The notes under the pieces were generated by a model. The model was not told the origin of the DNA. It worked only from the letters and a program-made list of their open reading frames with translations, and did not search any database. DNA of 64,000 nucleotides from Gymnogyps californianus (lineage: Eukaryota > Chordata > Aves > Accipitriformes > Cathartidae), in NCBI RefSeq assembly GCF_018139145.2, contig NC_059479.1, forward strand, positions 6,138,001 to 6,202,000, written 5' to 3'. Each line of letters opens with the position of its first letter. Within the stretch, counting starts at the first letter, position 1. Below, one piece after another: positions 1 to 9,734 of the stretch. The position numbers and the translations under genes were made by a program.

Positions 1-393
1 CAAGCAGCCCTTCACAATAGTAGCATGAACAGATTTTTACCTTTACAGATTGTTGCTCTTTCCCATTTTGGAAAAAAGCTTTGTTTTAACCAGAAAACTC
101 CAGTTTGGCTTCCACCAATTCACAAAGTTTTTTTGCATGATTCCCAGACACAGGAACCTAAATAGCACTCCATTACGTAGTAATAAAGATAAAGCAACCA
201 CCATAATCTTTACTGAGATTCGAAAAGATAACCTCATAGTCACTATAATAAAGGCAGAGTCAGGCACAGATAGCACTGTGTAATTCTGCTCTAAAACTTT
301 CTGAAAAAAACCAACAAGGTTTCCAAAGAGCTATACAGCTTTTCAGATTCGACTCTATCTTAAAATGAAAACAAAATGTGTACCTAGTCACCC

Positions 394-424
394 CTCTCTC
401 TTTCTATATATATATGTGTGTGTA
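394..424. repeat. compound microsatellite (CT)n-(TA)5-(TG)4
   Basis: A pyrimidine-rich CT stretch runs into five TA units (405-414) and then four TG units (415-422). It is short and imperfect, a typical vertebrate compound microsatellite. No function is implied. Confidence 0.75.
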
Positions 425-738
425 TCCAGATACATATTAAAAAGCCTTTATTGCTCGTTCATATAAAGTTATAACATAAAACAAATAAATGTCAAGAGGT
501 GGATTTTATTAAGTCAACCTAAATGTCAGGCCTGAAAGCTATCACTGCCCCTTTAAGTATAAGTCTTTCCCACAGTAAAATAGTCAACTACCTCCCCACT
601 GAACTATAAAGAATAGATTTAGTGGATACATTATTAGCGCATTACTCTGTTCCTATACCTTTGCAGCAGAAAGCCAAATTAAATGCCGGACTAAGCAAGA
701 TCAATTCAGTTGTAGTCAGCAGAGATGCATCAGCTTAC

Positions 739-871
739 CTGTAATCACAACACAATTTGTAACTGAAGAACTGCCAATGCTGTATAAATAGTGATCAACA
801 TTACCTGAAAGTTTTTTTCCTTTCCATACACATGGCTCTGGAATTAAATCCAAAAGTAATGATTTTATTAC
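739..871 (-). CDS. candidate coding exon A (133 bp, unidentified gene)
   Basis: On the minus strand this segment lies between a plausible acceptor (pyrimidine-rich TTGTTTTCAATTAG at the 871 side) and a strong donor (ACAG then GTAAGC at the 739 side). Read in phase 0 it stays open for 44 codons plus one base. It begins V-I-K-S-L-L-L-D-L-I-P-E-P and ends S-S-S-V-T-N-C-V-V-I-T. The starting phase matches the end phase of the candidate exon at 4284-4349, 3.4 kb upstream on the same strand. I do not recognise the protein. Against it: no third phase-compatible exon was found, and similar splice-flanked open segments elsewhere in the window proved mutually incompatible, so chance is a real alternative. 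Confidence 0.2.
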
Positions 872-1208
872 CTAATTGAAAACAACGGCTTTTAGGGGCT
901 ATGTATATTAACGTCTTTGAGAGGTAACTCTGACAGCAATTGTGTTAGTTTACAATAGGAGGAATTAAAACATGCCCTTCAGTTTCAGTCATTATGCACA
1001 TTGCTTCGTCGCACTTTTCAACAGAGAAGGAAATAACTTGACAGAGATATTAAAGAGGCTTAAAAATGAAGTTTATAAGTGTGAAGCAGGTATGTGGGAT
1101 ATCATAAAGTAAGAACTGGAATGATCCTGTTGAATGCAGTAAGATAAATGAAGGTCAATGGGTATATGAATAAATTGAAATGAAATTAAAATTCCTTGGG
1201 CTGTGGTG

Positions 1209-1242
1209 TTCTGAAGCAGCATTCCAGCATTCTGAAGCAGCA
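1209..1242. repeat. short direct repeat (13-bp units)
   Basis: The 13-mer TTCTGAAGCAGCA occurs at 1209-1221 and again at 1230-1242, 21 bases apart, with a related ATTCCAGCA between. It looks like a small local duplication. No mobile element is evident. Confidence 0.7.
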
Positions 1243-1768
1243 GAGTCAACATAAAGATCCTAACTGCTTTTGAGATGTAGCTTGATCAATTTATTTTACA
1301 ATCCCTTTCCTATGCCTGACTGCACTAGCAGGAAACTGGATTCAGTCATGCAGGGTGTTCCTTCCAGTACTCTTCCCTGCTAAGAGATATAAATAATATC
1401 TTAAATGCTTGTATTGTTTAATTTAAAAAATCAGTGGAGTGAATTTTCTAGTTAGCTGGAGCTATTATGCTGGTACAGAGGGAAGGAGGCTTTGCCAAGC
1501 TAAGTATATAATTTGCAATGACTGCAATTTGAGTGCACCTGGATGGAGATGCCCAAGGAACTCCATGATGAACTGACAAGATTATCACAAAATGTACAGA
1601 AAGTAAATAGCTGCTCCCACCTGTGCACCTATTTTTTAAAAAATAATGTTTTAGCATAATTCTGAAGAGATTAACACTTATACATAAATACATAAAGGCA
1701 CATTCTACAATGGAATGGCATTTTTTCCTAAATACAAATTAAACAATTTAGCAAAGCCATTTAGAGAC

Positions 1769-1792
1769 ATTCTGTTTTCATGAAAACAGAAT
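1769..1792. repeat. perfect 24-bp palindrome
   Basis: ATTCTGTTTTCA (1769-1780) is followed immediately by its exact reverse complement TGAAAACAGAAT (1781-1792). The symmetry stops at the next base on each side (C versus T). The 12-bp arms have no spacer. Confidence 0.9.
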
Positions 1793-4283
1793 TTTGATAT
1801 CTCTCCATGCACGTATAACTAGGCACAGGCAGACTTGTGTCCAGACAATCTATATGTAATTTCTGAATTCTGGTCTGAAACTATTTATGTCGTGATTGTC
1901 AAATTAAAAACTCAGTTTTGCTTCTGGAGGCAGTCAGCTGGATAAATGCCTCCATTCCTAGTTCACAGTTTAGAGGGTGGTGATGCACAGTTAAGTCTGG
2001 GAAAGGAAATAATTAAAGCTACACCTTAAATTTAACTTCCTGTAAATATAGAGTTGTATTTTTATTCACAGCTATTTTCTTCATCACTTTTCAATAAAAA
2101 TGGAGTTCAACGCTCTTGCACTTGAAAATGGCGCTCAAGTGCTAAATTTTGACACAATGATTCATTGCCTTTCTCTAATGTTTGAAATCTTTTCTCCATT
2201 GATGTGCTGAAATCTTCCACATTTGTTATCAATACCCAGGGTGGGCCCTTCCATTTATTATGATTTAGCATAACCATAAAGGATGCTTAAGTACGAAAGA
2301 AAGAGTAAAATGCAGATAATTGGTGCTTGTATCTGTCAATGAGTTAGAAAGTTAGGAAAAGAAAGATGATCCTGATCCTCTACGACTGTTACTTTCATTA
2401 CCAAGATTTAAAAGTTTCTTCATTTTATTTTCTTCTGCTTTTTTAAATACATTTTCTGTTTTAAACAAAGTTGAGAGAATCATTATTTTTAATACGGGTG
2501 TGCTGGAAGTAACTGGAAAACCGACTGAACTATGGAGAGATACTAAAAGTTCACTTTATCGTAAGATACAAGTTCTGTTACTAAAAATCCAACATTAATA
2601 TTCAGATGTTCCTGATGAGTCTTGGCTTGCACAAAATTTTAACTCATAGCTCATTACTTTTAGATTATACATTTTTAAGTCTTTTAAATTAACAAAATAA
2701 ATAAAGATCTGATCTTCCCTGTTGTAATTTAATAATTACTCCTCTGCTAAAATGCCATATCATTAAGTCGGATTATACCAGCATCTAACCTGGATCTTAA
2801 CAAATACATTTTTAATTAATCACACTGGTTTTTTTGCCTGATGAACTTCAACGGCTTATCTAAAACACTGTAATCCAGAAATGCTTCCATGTCATATCAT
2901 AAAGCTAATAACCTTGCTAACCACTTATTTGCTGACAGAACACACTGTACTCATTTGCAGAATGTGAAGAATTCAGAATTTAAAAGAGAAAAAGCCTTTA
3001 ACAAGGTGCAAAGCACAATTTTGGAAAAAAGCTTCATCACTTAGCTACATTTAGACAATAGCCTTCTTGCCTCTAAAACCATTCTAATTAAATACAGCTG
3101 GAGATAGCACAAAAGAATTTCATTAATTAATTGGCAACCTGCTGACACTAATTAAGCTATGAAAATTCAACTCCCTCACACCAGATTTTAAACATTAGTC
3201 AGTTACATTTGTTGGGAACTTCGCCTTGCATCTCTAACACAATCAAAAAAGAGAAAATGAACTTTGTGGTTAACATGTGTGGGAACAAAATGACCTATTA
3301 TTGGAAAAATTAGATATTAAACCTTGCACTGATACACAAAAGAAGTTGTGCTACCGAAGCTCTTACTGATAGATTCCCTTACGAGTGGGATTAAGGGCTT
3401 CATAACTACAGCCTCCTTCTCACTATATAGGAAAGAATCCCAGAACACTAATAGCACAGCGGAGGGTAATTACCTTTATTTAATCCTCTGCAACACCCTG
3501 TGTAAGGTGCCACAAAGCTTCACTTCGCTGTTGTTTGTGCAGCCGTCTACCAGTCAAGATTTCATGCAGTAACTAATAGAAAACATACCAACTCTTTTAC
3601 CCATATTCTAAATCTCATCTGAAATATCCAATGAGACCCCACTTAGCATTTTAACAGTTAATTACACTGTAACAAGAAAGATTTATTATTTCTTGTTTCA
3701 AGGCCTACTGGCAATGAGTGCTTCTGTTATTATCTGAGTGGACATTAATGATTGCCATCTGGTGCACGCTCTTTCCCTTTCCAAAAACTCAGCTCCATCT
3801 CATAACATGAGTAAGGTTTCAACACCATGTTGGAAATGTGCTAACCCTGATCTGTAGCCACATTATTTATTAACAATCTAGACAAAAAGAGGAACAAAGT
3901 GCAGAATAAAAATTGTCTACTTTTAAAAAATCCTAACACTTACAGTGCTGCAGGGACTGTAAGAATCAACAAGCAACTGATTTATTTTAAAATAAAGGAA
4001 ATAAGTTATTGTAGAAAAGTAGCATATAACTTTCCTGCTTTTTTTTTGGTTTTCTTTTTCACATGAGACATAACAGTTAAACCACGCAGCCTCTGTATTA
4101 TACAGTACAGCACAATTTGACCACCTTACCTAATTTTCAGAAATCTAATTAATTGGAAGGTGGAAAATAATTTTGAATCTGCAGGAAAGTATTTTTCTGA
4201 AACAATTTTATAAGAATTTATTTATATAAAGTAGAGCTTCTGTAACCTAATATGCTTTCAGTTCTGAAATTCTCAGTTCGTAC

Positions 4284-4349
4284 CTGGTCAATTAGCCAGG
4301 AAAGTGGCAATCTCATGTTAATGAATGGCTCATTCGTTAAATACAGAAC
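4284..4349 (-). CDS. candidate coding exon B (66 bp, unidentified gene)
   Basis: On the minus strand this 66-bp segment follows a textbook acceptor (CCTTTTCTTTTTTAAG) and precedes a donor GACCAG then GTACGA. It is exactly 22 codons, open in phase 0. It begins V-L-Y-L-T-N-E-P-F-I-N and ends L-S-W-L-I-D-Q. Splicing to the candidate exon at 739-871 would keep the frame across the junction (L-I-D-Q then V-I-K-S). I do not recognise the family. The segment is short, so an open frame alone means little. The evidence is the splice-site quality plus the phase match. It could easily be a coincidence. Confidence 0.2.
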
Positions 4350-5034
4350 CTTAAAAAAGAAAAGGAGTTTACATATACACTAGTTCACATCCTCCCCTTC
4401 AAACACACACTCATTATTCTAAGATATGAACTTCATACTGAGGCCGTAACTCAGTGTAAAGCCAAATAAAATTCGCAATTTCTGTGCAGGTTAAGATGAC
4501 TAGCTGTGATTCTCAAGACTGACTGGCAAGATCTGAAGAACTACATCTGACAGTGTCCTTAAATGCTTTCTTGCTATGGTTGAGCTAACCCAAATGGAAA
4601 AAGGTAAGCGTATGCTTAAAAGCTTCTTGAACTGTTGCCAACTAGGAATAATCAGTCACTGAAAAATAATGGAAGACCCATTGCCTCAGTCATTGCTATA
4701 CAGTGCTAAAAATCAGCGAGATGTGAATATGCTCAGCACCCACCAGAATCAGTCTCTTGGCAATGTGTTGATTATAATACACAAAATATAATAAAGAATG
4801 CATGCTTTCCATTTAGGGTGGAAAAGAACTATTTTAACCAGTGTACCATTCCTACTTCTAAGCTTTATTATACTCTCATTTACTACAGTCATAACTGTAA
4901 TATTTTATCATAACATTAGAGTGCAATTGACAATATGTTTGACAATGCATTTGATTAATAGACAAACTGAAGTAGTTTATGTTGGCTAGTATCCCACAGT
5001 GTTTACATGGACTCTTCCATTTTTCAGCCTACCT

Positions 5035-5210
5035 CATGTTATACTACTTCGGCCACATCTTCAAAACACTGTGAAGTCAAACTGTCAGCAAAGTCACCGT
5101 GGTACAAGAAGACATTGAGATTATCAAGTGCACCAGAACGTACCTGGAGGTTTTACTTGGGTACAAGCAAGGTCAGACAAGATCAAATGGGATAAGACCA
5201 TTCTAGAGAC
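5035..5210 (-). repeat. possible 5S-rRNA-derived SINE remnant
   Basis: Read on the minus strand, two short blocks resemble 5S rRNA in the right order. One is GATCTTGTCTGACCTTG, which resembles the region around GATCTCGTCTGATCTCGG. The other is ACCTCCAGGTAC...GGTGC, which resembles the ACCGCCTGGGAATACC-GGGTGC region. The middle of the 5S sequence would be missing. SINEs with a 5S-derived head (SINE3 class, for example AmnSINE1) are known from amniotes, but I could not recognise the downstream SINE body. The match is by eye and may be chance. Confidence 0.25.
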
Positions 5211-8200
5211 TGATCCACAGATTTAGACATTTGATTATTTTTCAAGAGAGAGTCACAACTGAATTCCAGAACTATGTTTTTTACAAACATTTACTTATAT
5301 AGCAATAGTAAAAAATGGGTGATCAAGGGAGAATGGCTTTTGTTCACGGGGGTACTGTCAGATGAGGGCTGGGAAGAGGAAGAGTTTAATGCAGCGCAGG
5401 ATAGCGTCTCACTGTGAGAACAGCTCTCATAATAAGGCCCAGAGACATCTTCCAGGCACCTGGCAGTTTCTAACAGTACCACTTTTCACAAAACTACCAA
5501 AATAATAAAGGAAAAGAAGAGATGCAGAAAATGAAAGCAGTATCTTATTTTAAGAACAGACTTTTTTACTCTATTGTAATTAAGAAAAGGCTTGGACATT
5601 ACATAGAAGTAAATATTAATAGTTGAAAGTAGCAAGCTCTTCTATTGGGGACTGAATCCTTCAGTTATCATGAAGACAACAAAATGAAAATTGAGACAAT
5701 GAAGGTTATATTGACAATAGAAAGGAAAAAAGTTCAAGCCATGCCTGGGGCATGAAATGGAGAGCAAAAGTTAAAGGAAAGATTCATGAAAGATGCATGA
5801 CTATCAGATTCACATGTATTACTGTTAAGTGCATTCATTAAATGATCATAAAGAATATATGGCATAAAAATGAAAGAGAAGAGCACAGTCTCTAATAGAA
5901 CCTGATAATTTCAGTGTGTGAAAAGCAGCAGACCATGACAACAATTTAAACTAAGATCACTAAATCTTGCATTCCAGCTTCCACTGCAAGCAACGCTTAA
6001 AGAAAAAAAAAAAAAATCACACAGTGAGTGATACAAGTGACAAAAAAAAAAAAGAGATCGAATTTTAAGGCTACACTGCAGTAGCACACAATGAAGCATT
6101 CATTTGTTTTGAAACCATCATGAAATTATCCGATCATTAACCATGTTGAGAAATGCATTGGTTCTGAACGCACACACTGCAAATCTCCTGAAAATACATA
6201 TCCTGGCAAATGAGTTGTAGAGATTTTGACCAGGTCATTTGGTATTTGAAGCCCTTTAAATTCCATTGTGGTTTATATCATCTGTATTATTTCACATAGC
6301 AGGTTATAACAGATCCTTTGGCCAGGGTTTTGACACCTCTGCATGAGATTATGTTTAACACCTCATTAGTTGGTATACATATGCTAATCGTTGCTGTTTA
6401 GCACCTGTTTTCTCCTTTCCTGCTGTTCAGGCACAACACACAACTAGCACAACTCTGCCTTTGCAGTATTTGCAGAGCATTTCACCACTTCACAGAGTAA
6501 ATCAGATCTATCTTTTGAAAACATAGCAAAGAAAATCCTGTCCCCACCTCAAGTAAAGTAGTAAAATGGCTGAAGTAACCACTTCTCAGTAATATTTTTT
6601 TTTTTCCCACTAGTTTTGTTAGTATATTGAAAAAAGCAAGTCAGGTATGGAGAATGGGAAGGGATTGCCCTCATGCAGGAGCCTCTCCTCACCAGCTTCA
6701 AAACTTTTTGTGGGCATTGTCCACCAAGTTCCACACCATACATACACTGGTGCTCTCTGCCAACCCATCACACTTGTTAACTGAGCATAGTTCATTATAA
6801 AATAATTCACAGATTAAACACAACCCACTGATTCCCATGAGTTTGTAATCAAGGAATGCAGCCACTAGTACTCTGTGTCGCTGGAATTAAAGTAGGTGAC
6901 GAAGCTGACAGGGATTGCTCAAATGCCAGTTTCCACGGCTCTGTCTTGATTTCTCAAGGTCTTAGCAGAGCTTAAAACTCACCCTCTCTCATCATCTCAC
7001 TGGTGTTATGAGTTTTCTTCTTGGGAGGTAAATGAAGGATGTGAGCAAACGGAGAGAACACATGTTAGAATTTCTGACAAGAATTTATGCAGAGCTTTTG
7101 ATCAGATAATTTTAAGGATAAATTAGAAGAGATTATGGAACTTCAGGGTAAAACCACTGTGTTTGTTCTTGAGTTTACCCTTTCTTTCAAAACGTGAGGG
7201 GAAGGCCTGCCTCCTACGAGTGAAAAGGAAATGAGGGACAGAGAATCATTACTACAATGAATAATTATAACTGTCATCCAAGAATATAATAAATGACTTC
7301 AATATGAGTAATCCTACTGAATATTGCCATGATATACACTTGAATACTAGTACGGAAATATTTGCCAGTACTAAAGGAATACCAGTGGCCTCTCTCATAT
7401 CTCTGCAGTCCAACCCAGCAGAGTCTTTGCAATGAATTTTGAAGTATGTGGCCATACATATTACATCTTACAAAGGAAAAAAAAAAGTCTGCATTTTCAT
7501 AAAGTTTGATTGACATTGATGGATGCAGCCATAGTATCACAGGGAACACAGAATATGTGGCAATGAGCACTGGAGATGTGGCCTCTCCTGTGCTCTCCCT
7601 TCTCTATTACCAACCAATTAAAACTCACTGTAATGCATCAGATTCAGGAATCTCATCTAATATTTTTATTCCAAACAAAATCCTGATGAGTGGGCCTGCA
7701 AAGTATCAAGCAACATAACGAAACTTTTTCCCATTTACTTGCAGTCAAGTAAAGTAGATCATAGCCTTGGACAAAGGAGCTTACAATTTACCTGCTGTAA
7801 AACTAGTACAGTAAAGCTCACAGAATGCATGGCCTTTGCTTACAGAATTTAAAAAAAAAAAAGAAAGGTGCCAAAGCATACCAAAATGGGAGAGATAAAT
7901 GGTCTAATTCATGTCATGCAACTAGCTGTCTGCATCAAAGGCAGTCAGTGGAGATGTAAGCAATAAGACCAATGGAATTTAAAGCATAATTCATCCAACA
8001 AAACATAGGCAACTCCACAGACTGTACTGACAGGTCCCATCTCAGTGTAAAGGGAGGCTTTGATGACTAGCTTAGATGTAGAAACTTTTCAGTACAAGCA
8101 CTTCACATTTATTCAGATGAATCATACTCAAGAAGTCCTTAAAGGTTACTTCCTTATTTACCAGCTCCTTACTGTTTGACAAGCGTCTAAGAAATTTCCA

Positions 8201-8277
8201 GACATGAGAGAGTTTAAGATTCTTTTTACGTCTAGTTTAGTAACATTTAGTAATAGTGACAAAAAGCCTAATTTAAT

Positions 8278-8940
8278 ATAGAATCATAAATTAATATAGT
8301 TTGGAAGGGACCTCCGGAGGTCTCTAGTCCAACCTCTGTTCAGAGCAGGGCCACCTAAAGCAGCTTGCGGAGGTTGAGTCCAGTCAAGCCCTGAAAGTCT
8401 CCAGGTGTGCAGACTCTACAGCGGCTCAGGTACCTCTTCCAAATGTCCTGCCTCCTGGTGAAAACAGTTCTTCTTACACCTACTTGGAATTTCCTGTGTT
8501 GTAATTTGTGTCCATTGCCTCTCATTCTATCACCAGGCATCTCCAAGAAGAGTCTGGTTTCTTCTCTCCACCCTCCCACAATGCAGCTGTAGGCAGCAAT
8601 AGGATTTCCTCTTCAGCTTTTTATCTGAAGGACAAAGATACCCAGTTCTGTCGGCCTCTCCCTGTGCTCCAGCCCCCTGACACCATCCTGGTGGCCTCTG
8701 TTGGGCTTGCTCCACTATCTTGGGAGCCCAAAACTGGGGGAAATACTTGAGACAGGGTCTCAAGTGCTGAACAGAGTGGAACAATGGCTCCCCTCAACCT
8801 GCTGACTACAGTCTTGCTAATACACCCAGAATTCACTGTACAGCCCAGACCTTTTTGACTGGAAAGGTACTCTGTTGACTCATGTTCAACCTGTTGTGTG
8901 TTAGAACCCACAGATCCTTTTCTGCAAAGCTGCTTTCTGT
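8278..8940 (-). mobile_element. CR1 LINE, 5'-truncated 3' end
   Basis: About 660 bp match the 3' part of a CR1 non-LTR retrotransposon in reverse orientation. The window starts with the degraded tail motif (ATAGAATCATAA). It continues with the conserved GGAAGGGACCTCCGGAGGTC, then CTAGTCCAACCT and the CAGAGCAGGGCCACC block. Further in come the CCTGGTGGCCTCTGTTGGGC and GACTCATGTTCAAC regions and, near 8911-8930, the AACCCACAGATCCTTTTCTG region. CR1 copies are typically truncated at the 5' end, and this one breaks off near 8940. Many substitutions and lost CpGs indicate an old copy. Open frames here (up to 120 codons) are remnants or chance. No functional protein is encoded. Confidence 0.93.
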
Positions 8941-9589
8941 GTATGCAAAGTAATAACGCTGAAAGAAAGCAAAATGCCATCAAGTTTTCTATGTATGCAC
9001 AATACTATGATCTCAAAAGTGATCACCAAGGTTGACTCAACATTAAAACTAAGCTCTAGACATCTACACACACTTGCATTTTTTCTCTAAAGTCATACCA
9101 GGCCTCTAAGAGTTGATGCAAGTTCCTGAGTAACATTGAAAGATTACTAAGATGTGTGAAATGACTGACACATGCACAATTCACATTTTTCTGCCTCAGA
9201 TTTGAAAGCATCAAGACTCTAAAAATTCTTGGGTTTATCTCAGTTATATAAAAATTATATATTAAAAGATTCCTTTTAGTGTATGAAGGTAAAGAAATGT
9301 TTCTCCTGCTTAAGGTTATACGTTGCAGAACAGAAAGTGAGGTGTCATGGCTAAAACGATATGGTTGGGAACAAAAAAGGCAGTGTGATGAAAAACAGAG
9401 AAAAGCAAATAGTAGAGTAGAGGAAAAACCTGCACATATAGAAAATGGCTTAAATCAGCTCATCATCATATAATGATGAAATGTATTTTCAACGCATTGA
9501 CGTAATCAGTTACTGCATGGGTATTTATTGCCATGAGGACACTCAGGCAATGGCTGCTTGAGGCTGCTTAAGGCAGCTGCTTAATGGCT
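8941..9589. other. AT-rich spacer between two CR1 copies
   Basis: About 650 bp of AT-rich sequence without recognisable genes. It ends in a small tandem duplication just before the plus-strand CR1 end. A 64-codon open frame at 9279-9473 is rich in lysine, glutamate and arginine because the sequence is purine-rich. I see no reason to call it a gene. Confidence 0.5.
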
Positions 9590-9597
9590 GCTTGAGG
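9549..9597. repeat. 34-bp-period local duplication
   Basis: AATGGCTGCTTGAGG occurs at 9549-9563 and again at 9583-9597. The intervening GCTGCTTAAGGCAGCTGCTT is built from the same GCTGCTT words and is partly palindromic. The duplication abuts the 5' break of the CR1 copy at 9590-9734. Confidence 0.8.
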
Positions 9598-9734
9598 TTG
9601 TGGAAGGTTTCCAGGAACAGACTGGATGAAGTCCTGAGCTCATAGCAGACACTGTTCAGAGCAGGAGGTTGGACTAGATGACCTCCTGAGGTCCCTTGTA
9701 ACCTGAGTTATCCTTTGTCATAGTTTTCCTATGC
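9590..9734 (+). mobile_element. CR1 LINE 3'-terminal fragment
   Basis: About 145 bp in plus orientation match the last part of CR1. The TGTGGAAGGTTTCCAGGAAC region is followed by AGACTGGATGAAGTCCTGAG. Then comes the diagnostic GGTTGGACTAGATGACCTCC with GAGGTCCCTTGTAACCTGAG, ending in a degraded tail. It is a short 5'-truncated insertion, independent of the minus-strand CR1 at 8278-8940 because the orientation is opposite. Confidence 0.92.

Larger units (their letters stand above)
1..8277. other. AT-rich non-coding stretch with possible intron structure
   Basis: Apart from the separately listed items, this stretch reads as unique AT-rich sequence with many A/T runs and stops in all frames. 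Open frames are 81 codons or shorter. There is an A12 run at 7851-7862, and A-runs near 6001-6016 and 6044. Three TAATTA cores fall within 70 bases (3085-3090, 3124-3129, 3149-3154). If the two candidate exons at 739-871 and 4284-4349 are real, most of this stretch would be introns of a minus-strand gene. Otherwise it is intergenic. I see no RNA gene here. Confidence 0.5.

Noticed and set aside
1514..1631. Possible exon on the minus strand between the two candidate exons
   Set aside because: The donor would be GTGCAC and the acceptor lacks a pyrimidine tract. The frame being open is not enough.
4130..4178. 49-bp minus segment with a good acceptor and a GTAAGG donor, close to candidate exon B
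   Set aside because: Exon B ends in phase 0 and this segment has a stop in that phase. It cannot be spliced between the two candidate exons without breaking the frame.
5291..5482. 63-codon serine-rich minus frame that looks like a protein C-terminus
   Set aside because: A plausible peptide can also be read on the plus strand of the same bases, no acceptor or homologue is evident, and no linked exon was found.
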